Below are positions 1 through 6,190 of a stretch of 9,285 nt of DNA, piece by piece. Under the pieces are notes generated by a model. The model was given only the letters and a program-made list of their open reading frames with translations. It was not told where the DNA came from and did not search any database. Source of the DNA: Campylobacterales bacterium (lineage in GTDB: Bacteria > Campylobacterota_A > Desulfurellia > JAADFJ01); NCBI GenBank assembly GCA_027080125.1, contig JALWSW010000177.1, forward strand, positions 1-9,285, read 5' to 3'. Position 1 is the first letter of the stretch; each line of letters starts with the position of its first letter. Made by a program: the position numbers and the translations under genes.

Positions 1-1191
1 TTTCAAAGCCGGAACAGCTTCGGAGACGATCCCTTTGTTGCCTTCTTTTCTGTAAAAATTGGTAAATCTATAGTCAAGCGACCAATATAACGGGCTTTTG
101 CCAATCTTTGTATCGTTGTTTTTTATGACTATTTCAGGGATACTCTGAAGTGTGTGAGAATCATCATGTGAATCAAGATCCTGATACAAAAAGCTGTGTA
201 TGCCAAAATTCCAGTTTTTGTAATTGTAATCGGCAAGAATCTGAGATTTTATATATCTGGATGCGTAAAAATCGATGTTGTCGTTGTTTAAATCGGCATA
301 ATCGAATCTGTTTGAAATATGGTTATATTGAATAAGAATTCTTCCGTTTTTAAAGTTATAGTGATGCGAAGAGCTTATATTCCAGATGTTTTTTCTTTTC
401 CCAGATTTATTTCCTTTTTTATGCAGATAGCTTAAAAATGTTTTTCCTCCGATCTGCTTCGTTGCAGCGTAGCGATGTTCAACATCAAGTCCGATGCCGT
501 TTTTGGAATGCTCTTTCATGGTAAATGTCATATCCATGGATCTTCCGAGGGTAAGATAAAACGGTTGATTGTATCTCACTCCGTAAAGAGTCGAATATCC
601 GAACGTTGGAAACAGAAAGCCGCTTCTTCTTTTTTTGTTGAGATTATGATAAATATACGGAGAATACAGCACCGGGGTAGAGCGCACCAACATTCGGTTG
701 TTAAGAGCTTTTATATATTTGCCTTTCACTATTTTTGCGCTTGTTCCGACGATCTGCCAATCAGGGCAAGAGTTGAACGGTTTTTTCGGATTTCCGCAGC
801 CGGTCAAAGAAAATTTGCCAAGAATATAACTATTTTTAGATATTTTGTAACCGTGATCTGTTTTTATGAAAATATGCTGAGATTTTATAAAAAACACGGC
901 ATTGTCGATTATCCCCTTTCCTGTATTAAGATTTAACATCAATTTTTTTGCCCATATCTTGTTGGCTCCGTCAAGCAAGAGCACTTTGCCATAGGCGTTG
1001 AGTTTTTTGTTACTGATAATCATAGTATGCGCTGATATGGAAAGCTGACCTTTGGTTATTGTTGCGTTATTCAGAATATATGTATTGATTTTTGCAAGGC
1101 GAGTAACCTTTTGGGCTTTTATATGATATAGGCCGGTTTTTGTAATAATGCCAGCGAAAGCCGTTTCTGTAATCAGAAGCAGAAAAATCAA
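1..1191 (-). CDS. lptD: LPS-assembly protein LptD, N-terminal part (runs off the left edge)
   Basis: LptD is the outer-membrane barrel that, with LptE, inserts lipopolysaccharide into the outer leaflet. The minus-strand frame is open from 1233 to base 1 and continues outside the window. It reads as a hydrophobic signal segment ending ETAFA-G, an OstA/LptA-like beta-rich periplasmic part (first 130 or so residues), and then the start of the barrel. The barrel start carries family hallmarks: a Cys pair in GCGNPKKPFNSCPDW followed by QIVG, then STPVLYSPYIYH, RRSGFLFPTFGYS, GVRYNQPFY and an alternating aromatic strand pattern. About 400 residues are present, compared with roughly 700-800 for complete LptD. 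The first standard in-frame start is TTG at 1191, preceded by AAGAGG. That start leaves a signal peptide with no basic residue. An ATG at 1226 would give an ideal signal peptide but is out of frame by one base (see findings). The identification is confident; the start is not. Confidence 0.88.
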   Translation of the reverse strand, partial: MIFLLLITETAFAGIITKTGLYHIKAQKVTRLAKINTYILNNATITKGQLSISAHTMIISNKKLNAYGKVLLLDGANKIWAKKLMLNLNTGKGIIDNAVFFIKSQHIFIKTDHGYKISKNSYILGKFSLTGCGNPKKPFNSCPDWQIVGTSAKIVKGKYIKALNNRMLVRSTPVLYSPYIYHNLNKKRRSGFLFPTFGYSTLYGVRYNQPFYLTLGRSMDMTFTMKEHSKNGIGLDVEHRYAATKQIGGKTFLSYLHKKGNKSGKRKNIWNISSSHHYNFKNGRILIQYNHISNRFDYADLNNDNIDFYASRYIKSQILADYNYKNWNFGIHSFLYQDLDSHDDSHTLQSIPEIVIKNNDTKIGKSPLYWSLDYRFTNFYRKEGNKGIVSEAVPALK

Positions 1192-1226
1192 AATTCCTCT
1201 TATAATCTTAATTCCCGCACCGCCAT

Positions 1227-1299
1227 TTTTTTCTCAATTGTAGCAAAACAAATTGATAAAACAATGGACAAACATAATCTGCCATTATATAAATAGTAT
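1227..1299. promoter_or_regulatory. Divergent promoter region between lptD and the MscS-type gene
   Basis: This 73-base spacer separates two divergent genes. On the plus strand TGGACA (1265-1270), a 17-base spacer and TATAAA (1288-1293) resemble a sigma-70 promoter whose start would fall at about 1300, the A of the channel gene's ATG. On the minus strand TATAAT (1289-1284) has no convincing -35 box, and TTGTTT-N16-TACAAT (ending at 1237) is an alternative serving lptD. The two TATA-type -10 elements overlap at 1288-1289. GCCAT (1281-1285) and ATGGC (1300-1304) form a short inverted repeat around them. All of this is read by eye from an AT-rich stretch, where chance matches are common. Confidence 0.4.
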
Positions 1300-3306
1300 A
1301 TGGCAAAAATAATAATTTTTCTGATTATATTTTATATCCTGCCGAGCTCTTATGCTGCGTCAATTGATGCCTCACTTTATAAGGGCAGCTCAATTGAGCT
1401 CAGCAAGCGTTATCATGATCTTTTAAAAAAGGAATCGGGCAAGAGTCCCGCATCACTTATCAGAAAAAGCATGCTTAGCCGTTTGATAGATACCCTCAAA
1501 CCGCAATCTCCGGTATATCCGTCAAAATATATCAAGAAATATAAAGGAAAAACAGATGTAAAAAAGCTTAAAAACTATATAAACGAAATTATATCTGCCG
1601 AGAATCAGCTTAATGCAGGCAAGAAAAAATTTGATTATATCGAACTTAAATCGAATCAGCTTGCCTCGGCCATAGCCGCAGCCAAAAATAGTGACAATCT
1701 TTTGACTAATCAGCTTGAATATGCACTTTTGCAACGTGATAAAGAGATTCAGAAGCGTCTTAATAACCAGCTTGTCGAGTTTATAAAAATGATGGATTCT
1801 GAAAAGTCCTCCATTTTGAAAAACTGCAATATAACCAAGAACCGGCTCGAATTATACAAGGCAAAATGGAATGATTACAAGCCAAAGGACTATACCAAAC
1901 AGATAACAAAACTTGAGCTTCTCAAATTAAAAGATGAAAACAATTTGAACTTTCTCTCATATAAACAACCGATACAACTTTCAAATTCAGCTGCAGTAGA
2001 GAGGTTTCCGCTTCAAATAGATATAAAAACGATACAAGTAGCGATATTGAAATGGAAGCTGATGTATATAAAAGATGCCACAAACCATATAGATGACGGA
2101 TTAAATCTGCTAATGGCTCAGATCTGCAGCAAAAAACCGAGTTTCAGGGATATAAACAATTTATATACCACGCTTATTGATATGGTAAATAAATTATCCA
2201 AAAAAGACAAAAAAATTATTGATAATCTTCTGATATTGAGAAAATCGGTGGCAGATTTCGGCAATAAACTTAACGGCAATCAAAGAGCATTGAAACTTCT
2301 GAATAATTTTGGAAAGGCTGAAGCGACTCTTTCTGCTCAACTTGTTTCCGTTGAAGGCAGTATAAATAGAGATAAATCTTATCTGTCACACATCTCCGAT
2401 TTTATAACATTAAAACAAGGTGTTGTGGGAGCGGCAATCATAAGACTGCAAAGCAGCATAAAAACCGTTTTTGCCTCCATCATCGGTTTCCTTGTTAAAC
2501 CGTTTTTTGTATATAAAAACATCTCTCTGTCGCTATGGAGTCTTCTTAAAATAGCCCTTATTGCGATATTCGGATGGATTTCCACCGTTTTAGCCAAAAT
2601 ATTTGTCAAGCATCTCTCAAGAACGTTTGTTTTAAAGGAGATACATTCAATACTCATAAGACGCATACTGGTTTATCTCATCTGGTTTGTAACAGCTCTG
2701 ATAGCATTCAACGCAATCGGATTGAATACGAGTTCGATTACTCTCATCGCAGGAGCACTGTCGGTGGGTATCGGTTTTGGTCTTCAGAGCATTGCTTCCA
2801 ATATTTTGGGCGGGATTATCCTTTTGTTTGACAGAAGTATAAAGCTTGGTGATTTTGTTGAGATAGAAGGAATAACCGGTAAAGTAACGCAGATAAATCT
2901 CCGAAAAACGATTGTCAAAACAAACGATAACATAGATTATATAATTCCGAATTCATCATTTGTAAACGGGAATGTTATCAACTGGACATACAGTACGGAT
3001 ATACGACGCTTTAGAATTGCATTTTCGGTAAGTTATGGCATAAATATAGACAAACTAACATTGGTAATTATTCCTGAGATAAAAAAGCTGAAAAATATAA
3101 AAATTCCGCCCGAGCCGGAAATCTGGCTAATCGGATTTGGAGAAAGCAGCCTTGATTTTGAGGTGGTGTTTTGGGCACGCGGAAATGCCACAAGACAACC
3201 GTTGTTTACCGAATCGGAGGCAAGAAAAATAATCTATAATGCTCTGAACAGAGCAAAAATTACCATTCCGTTCCCTCAAAGGGTTGTGCATCTTTCAAAA
3301 GAGTAA
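1300..3306 (+). CDS. Large MscS-family mechanosensitive ion channel with periplasmic helical domain
   Basis: Channels of this family open under membrane tension and release solutes during hypo-osmotic shock; this one would sit in the inner membrane. The 668-residue product starts with a signal peptide (residues 1-19, ...LPSSYA-A), which supports the ATG at 1300. Residues 20-380 are Lys/Glu/Leu-rich, mostly helical and coiled-coil-like, and probably periplasmic. Membrane segments follow at about 408-434, 449-474 and 478-512. The last matches the pore helix TM3, with small residues in GALSVGIGFGLQSIASNILGG. The MscS beta domain (about 513-580; LGDFVEIEGITGKV, then DYIIPNSSFVNGNVINW) and the alpha/beta vestibule follow, ending with the typical IPFPQRVVHL. 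At 668 residues it is longer than E. coli MscS (286) and shorter than MscK (about 1120). No Shine-Dalgarno sequence precedes the ATG, so translation may be leaderless. The periplasmic domain matches nothing I can name. Confidence 0.9.
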   Translation: MAKIIIFLIIFYILPSSYAASIDASLYKGSSIELSKRYHDLLKKESGKSPASLIRKSMLSRLIDTLKPQSPVYPSKYIKKYKGKTDVKKLKNYINEIISAENQLNAGKKKFDYIELKSNQLASAIAAAKNSDNLLTNQLEYALLQRDKEIQKRLNNQLVEFIKMMDSEKSSILKNCNITKNRLELYKAKWNDYKPKDYTKQITKLELLKLKDENNLNFLSYKQPIQLSNSAAVERFPLQIDIKTIQVAILKWKLMYIKDATNHIDDGLNLLMAQICSKKPSFRDINNLYTTLIDMVNKLSKKDKKIIDNLLILRKSVADFGNKLNGNQRALKLLNNFGKAEATLSAQLVSVEGSINRDKSYLSHISDFITLKQGVVGAAIIRLQSSIKTVFASIIGFLVKPFFVYKNISLSLWSLLKIALIAIFGWISTVLAKIFVKHLSRTFVLKEIHSILIRRILVYLIWFVTALIAFNAIGLNTSSITLIAGALSVGIGFGLQSIASNILGGIILLFDRSIKLGDFVEIEGITGKVTQINLRKTIVKTNDNIDYIIPNSSFVNGNVINWTYSTDIRRFRIAFSVSYGINIDKLTLVIIPEIKKLKNIKIPPEPEIWLIGFGESSLDFEVVFWARGNATRQPLFTESEARKIIYNALNRAKITIPFPQRVVHLSKE

Positions 3307-3429
3307 ATTGAATATAACTTATTTAGCCATATACTAAAATCGGTAAAGTTGACATTACATTGTGCGTATTAAGTAAGGCAATTAGAGGTCTTGATTGAAA
3401 AATAACTTTTACTTGTTCAGAAGTATGAC

Positions 3430-3444
3430 TTTCAAGCCTTGAAA
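3430..3444. promoter_or_regulatory. Palindromic operator candidate overlapping the coaE -35 box
   Basis: TTTCAAG-C-CTTGAAA is a perfect 7-base inverted repeat around one central base. Its right arm contains the -35 hexamer TTGAAA (3439-3444) of the promoter proposed for the coaE fusion. A dimeric repressor bound here would block RNA polymerase. Half-sites only seven bases long with a single central base are short for a classical dimer site, so a chance palindrome remains possible. Confidence 0.35.
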
Positions 3445-3466
3445 CAGAATAAAACGAACATAAAAT
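3439..3466 (+). promoter_or_regulatory. Sigma-70-type promoter for the coaE fusion gene
   Basis: TTGAAA (3439-3444) and TAAAAT (3461-3466) each match the consensus at five of six positions and are 16 bases apart. Transcription would begin near 3473, giving a leader of about 50 bases before the ATG at 3524. This separate promoter and the 217-base gap argue that the gene is not simply the second gene of a channel operon. Confidence 0.5.
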
Positions 3467-3513
3467 AAAGAAGCGATTTTATTATAAAAATCATTCTATT
3501 ATTTTAAAAAAAC

Positions 3514-3519
3514 AGGAGA
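3514..3519 (+). promoter_or_regulatory. Ribosome binding site of the coaE fusion gene
   Basis: AGGAGA lies four bases before the ATG at 3524. It is the clearest Shine-Dalgarno sequence in the window. It fixes the start upstream of the thioredoxin-like part, so that domain is translated as part of the CoaE polypeptide. Confidence 0.75.
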
Positions 3520-3523
3520 ATAT

Positions 3524-4459
3524 ATGCATATCAACTTTCTTTATTCACTCGGTTGCCCCAGATGGGGAGAGGCTCTGGAAAGATTAAAGAGAATCCTGGT
3601 GGAAAATGGAATCACCCGAACAATAGTTATAACGCGAATACAAAACAGCAAAGATGCGGAAAAATTTAATGCTCACGGCACCCCTTCAATACTTATTAAC
3701 GGAAAAGATATTGACAAAAGTGTCAGAGGTAAACCCTGCACATATAGCTGCAGATTTTATATGGACAATGGGCGGCTTTCAAGAATTCCTCCCGAGGATA
3801 TGATTGAAGATGCCATTAAAGAGGCTCTAAAAGATGAAGGCAGAAAATCGGCGCGAAGACTTTTTGCATTGACCGGTGGCATAGCTACAGGAAAATCTAC
3901 TGTTGCCTCGATGTTTAAGCAGCTTGGTGCCTACATTATCGATGCCGATAAACTTTCTCACGAAGCCCTGTATAAAAGTGCCGTGGTGCACAAAAAGATT
4001 GTTGACAGCTTTGGAAATTCGGTTTTAAATGATAAGGGAATTATAGACCGCAAGAGGCTTGGCGAAATAGTTTGGCATGATGATGAAAAAAGGCAGTTGC
4101 TTGAATATATTATTCATCCCGAGGTGATAAGCCTTGGAGAAAAGATTATATCGGAGATACTTAAAAAAAATTCCGATGCGATAATAATCTATGACATTCC
4201 GGTGCTATATGAAGGAAATTATCAAAATCGTTTCAAAAAAACCATTCTGGTTTATGCCGATTATAAGATTCAGCTTAAAAGGCTTATGCAGCGCAATAAC
4301 TTATCAGAGCAAGGCGCCAGATTACTTATATCAAAGCAGATTCCTATAGCAAAAAAGCTGGAGCTTGCAGATTATATCATAGACAACAGCGGTTCTCTTG
4401 CTCAGACAAAAAAACAAGCCGAACAGGTTTTTGATGAGATAAGCCAGCTTCAAGAATAA
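3524..4459 (+). CDS. coaE: Fusion protein: thioredoxin-fold domain + dephospho-CoA kinase
   Basis: CoaE phosphorylates the ribose 3'-hydroxyl of dephospho-CoA with ATP, the last step of coenzyme A synthesis in the cytoplasm. Residues 113-311 form a full-length CoaE: P-loop LTGGIATGKSTV (Walker A 118-125), the IIDADKLSHEAL motif (about 138-149), GIIDRKRLGEIVW, then LLEYIIHPEVI, the YDIPVLYE segment (223-230), a lid-like RLMQRNNLS and ADYIIDNSG near the end. Residues 1-107 are a separate small domain beginning INFLYSLGCPRWGEALERL, then GTPSILINGKDI and CTYSCRFY. This pattern fits thioredoxin-fold proteins with a GCPxW motif; it has one Cys (C11) where thioredoxin has CxxC, plus C72 and C76. An Arg-rich linker (RKSARR, 107-112) joins them. 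The frame is continuous, with a strong ribosome binding site only at 3514-3519 and no ATG near the junction. Usual CoaE proteins have about 200 residues. The role of the added domain is unknown; redox control of CoA synthesis is speculation. Confidence 0.9.
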   Translation: MHINFLYSLGCPRWGEALERLKRILVENGITRTIVITRIQNSKDAEKFNAHGTPSILINGKDIDKSVRGKPCTYSCRFYMDNGRLSRIPPEDMIEDAIKEALKDEGRKSARRLFALTGGIATGKSTVASMFKQLGAYIIDADKLSHEALYKSAVVHKKIVDSFGNSVLNDKGIIDRKRLGEIVWHDDEKRQLLEYIIHPEVISLGEKIISEILKKNSDAIIIYDIPVLYEGNYQNRFKKTILVYADYKIQLKRLMQRNNLSEQGARLLISKQIPIAKKLELADYIIDNSGSLAQTKKQAEQVFDEISQLQE

Positions 4460-4511
4460 TGAAAAATTATCGCATAAACCAAATTTTGCTTTTCACATAA
4501 AATAAGGGGGG

Positions 4512-4542
4512 TTGGAGAGACATCCAAGCGACGCCTCTCCAA
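4512..4542. other. GC-richer 8-bp stem-loop beside a hexa-G run
   Basis: TTGGAGAG (4512-4519) and CTCTCCAA (4535-4542) are perfectly complementary around a 15-base loop. The composition is clearly richer in G and C than the flanks. Read on the minus strand, the stem is followed by CCCCCC and TTATTTTAT, an imperfect terminator tail; on the plus strand no T-run follows. It could end transcription, protect an RNA 3' end, or act as a leader structure for the minus-strand promoter at 4568-4597. Confidence 0.45.
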
Positions 4543-4567
4543 AATGTTTAATTTCCTTGAACAGCCC

Positions 4568-4597
4568 ATAATATAAATACCATTTTCTGTTTGTCAA
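4568..4597 (-). promoter_or_regulatory. Orphan sigma-70-type promoter directed into the convergent gap
   Basis: On the minus strand, a consensus TTGACA (4597-4592) is followed after 18 bases by TATTAT (4573-4568), or after 16 bases by TATATT. Transcription would start near 4561 and read through the hairpin at 4512-4542 toward the 3' end of the coaE fusion. No ordinary gene lies downstream, so the product would be a small RNA, a very short ORF, or antisense to the coaE end. Confidence 0.4.
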
Positions 4598-4633
4598 GCT
4601 GTTTTGTAAAATTATTCAAGAAAAGTTATAAAC

Positions 4634-4662
4634 GCTGTTTTGAAACTGTTTCGCAAAACCGC
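4634..4662. terminator. Probable bidirectional Rho-independent terminator
   Basis: GTTTTG (4637-4642) pairs with CAAAAC (4654-4659). GC/GC at 4634-4635 and 4661-4662 extends the stem past one mismatch, and AAA/TTT can continue it inward. The hairpin begins 11 bases after the HD-GYP stop codon. Both flanks are T-rich in the outgoing direction: GTTTATAACTTTTCTT on the minus strand, and TTTAATTGCTTTATCTTTTTT-like sequence on the plus strand. It would end the signalling operon and perhaps also coaE transcripts. The T-tracts are interrupted, so the strength is uncertain. Confidence 0.5.
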
Positions 4663-4672
4663 TTTAATTGCT

Positions 4673-6190
4673 TTATCTTTTTTCAGGACGCAGCTTATTT
4701 ATCAGCTCCTTGTAAATAATCTCTTTTTCTGCTGAGATATCAATATAATTGGTTTCCAGTCCTATATTCTCAGACATTAAAAACCCGATGCCATCAAAAA
4801 ATTCTTTGTTTAGCTTAATGGTTTTCCTGCTCAGAATAGCAAAATCATCTCCATGTATTCTAAAAAGTAATGAATCACCGAAGCATTTTTTCAGATAAAG
4901 TGCAAATTTTTTAAGCATCTCATCTCCGCTGTCCCAGCCCATTCTCAAATTATATTGAGTAAAATCGCGCAAAAAAAATCCGGTGAGGTATTTGTAAGCA
5001 GATTTATTATTATCTTTTACCTGTATATAAAATTCAAGATAATTACTGTTGTATACGCCCGTAAGCGCATCTTTATAGAAATATGCAAATCTTTCCTCTT
5101 CAATCTCATTTTTGGGAAGCTGGTTTATATTCTCCTGCATGGATACCTTGTTTAATGCGCGCGAGGCAGCTTCAGCCACATCAGGGTCAAACTGCATTCC
5201 AGAGAGCTCTTTTATTTCTCTTATTGCTTCTTTAACGGTTTTGCTTTTTTTATAAATACGATTCGTTGTCATGGCATCAAATGCATCAGCAACAATCATT
5301 ATGCGCGAGAGTTGCGGTATTTTGCTAGCTTTAAGTCCGTATGGATAACCTTTTCCGTCAAAGCGTTCGTGATGATATTTTATAATTTCTGCAAGCTCTC
5401 TATACATCGGTATTTTTGATAAAAAATCATACGAAGCGGTTACATGCAACTGAATAAGCCTGTATTCAAAATTATTCAATCTTCCCGGTTTCAACAGTAT
5501 TGCATCTGGTGTCGAAATTTTGCCTATATCATGCAGAATTCCGGCTTGATAAAGTTTTTTACATACAACATCGTCATATCCCATTACTTTTGCAATATCA
5601 ACGCAGTATTTAGCCACTCTGTTACTATGACCTGCCGTGTAGGTGTCTCTTTTTTCAATCAGGTTTATCAAAGAGATAACCGATTTATCATAATTCTCAA
5701 TTTTTTCATTCTGAAGGGCATATTTTTCCTTTGTCCGTTTTTCCACAAGTTGTTCCAAATTGTTGCGATAAAGTTCATTTTCCTTAAACTTATGTAGTTT
5801 AAGAGAGGTTGCATACATAACTTCATTTGCCTGTTTGTAATTTATAGGCTTAATAATATATCCTGAAACGCCTATCTTAATGAAATCTATAAAATATTCG
5901 GTCTCAGTATATGCCGAGATTACCACTATTTCCTGCTCAGGGTTTATCTTTTTTATTTTTTTTGCCAACTGGATACCATTCATTTTTGGCATCATTATAT
6001 CTGTTATTACAATATCAAAATCTCCTTCTTTAAAAAGTTTAAAACCCTCTTCACCGTTTTCTGCTTTGTTGACAGATTTGAAAAATTTCTTTAAATAAAT
6101 TGCAACCTCATCTCTTACCTGTTTCTCATCCTCAACATATAATACGGAAAAATTTTTAGCAATTTCTCTCAATTTATCTACGCTGCTCAT
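4673..6190 (-). CDS. Response regulator: receiver + HD-GYP phosphodiesterase + degenerate GGDEF-like domain
   Basis: This cytoplasmic regulator of 505 residues would hydrolyse cyclic-di-GMP under control of phosphorylation. Residues 14-125 are a receiver with acidic pocket E20/D21, phospho-acceptor D64 (TDIMMPKMNG), S92 and K114. A helical linker (about 130-170) leads to an HD-GYP domain (about 170-345). Its metal and signature residues all appear intact: H188 (AGHSNR), H220-D221 with K224 (LHDIGK), H249, H273-H274, the GYP at 281-283 (FDGKGYPYG) and D302 (ADAFDAMTT). Residues about 370-505 resemble a GGDEF domain, beginning DALTGVYNSNYL and carrying the GD of SGDEMLKKFALYL. The signature is HGDDF (446-450), there is no RxxD inhibitory site, and the domain is short. 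It is probably not a diguanylate cyclase but may bind nucleotide or partners. The ATG overlaps the preceding TGA (ATGA, 6187-6190) and lacks a Shine-Dalgarno sequence, so translation is probably coupled. Confidence 0.92.
   Translation of the reverse strand: MSSVDKLREIAKNFSVLYVEDEKQVRDEVAIYLKKFFKSVNKAENGEEGFKLFKEGDFDIVITDIMMPKMNGIQLAKKIKKINPEQEIVVISAYTETEYFIDFIKIGVSGYIIKPINYKQANEVMYATSLKLHKFKENELYRNNLEQLVEKRTKEKYALQNEKIENYDKSVISLINLIEKRDTYTAGHSNRVAKYCVDIAKVMGYDDVVCKKLYQAGILHDIGKISTPDAILLKPGRLNNFEYRLIQLHVTASYDFLSKIPMYRELAEIIKYHHERFDGKGYPYGLKASKIPQLSRIMIVADAFDAMTTNRIYKKSKTVKEAIREIKELSGMQFDPDVAEAASRALNKVSMQENINQLPKNEIEEERFAYFYKDALTGVYNSNYLEFYIQVKDNNKSAYKYLTGFFLRDFTQYNLRMGWDSGDEMLKKFALYLKKCFGDSLLFRIHGDDFAILSRKTIKLNKEFFDGIGFLMSENIGLETNYIDISAEKEIIYKELINKLRPEKR

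Larger units (their letters stand above)
3307..3523. other. Intergenic region between the channel gene and the coaE fusion
   Basis: This 217-base AT-rich spacer has no ORF of note. It holds no convincing terminator for the channel gene; TTTAG/CTAAA at 3322-3338 is a weak hairpin without a T-run. Its right half carries the promoter, palindrome and ribosome binding site listed separately. GATTTT (3475-3480) and AAAATC (3487-3492) could form a weak AT-only hairpin in the leader. Confidence 0.5.
4460..4672. other. Convergent intergenic gap with structured elements
   Basis: This gap separates the 3' ends of the coaE fusion and the HD-GYP gene. From left to right it holds an AT-rich stretch, a GC-richer hairpin (4512-4542) next to a run of six G, an orphan minus-strand promoter (4568-4597) and a terminator-like hairpin (4634-4662). 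The nonamer GCTGTTTTG is nearly repeated around 4598 and 4634. No protein gene of ordinary size is present. Confidence 0.6.

Noticed and set aside
475..936. A 153-codon plus-strand open frame
   Set aside because: It lies antisense to the well-supported lptD frame, and its translation shows no family features and an abundance of Arg, Ser and Phe typical of a shadow frame.
3322..3338. TTTAG/CTAAA hairpin as terminator of the channel gene
   Set aside because: A five-pair AT-rich stem without a following T-run is too weak to call.
3349..3372. TTGACA (3349-3354) with TATTAA (3367-3372) as a promoter
   Set aside because: The spacing is only 12 bases and no good -10 box lies 16-18 bases away. The element at 3439-3466 is better placed and spaced.
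4544..4576. Plus-strand micro-ORF MFNFLEQPII
   Set aside because: It has only ten codons, no ribosome binding site at proper spacing and no promoter on its strand.
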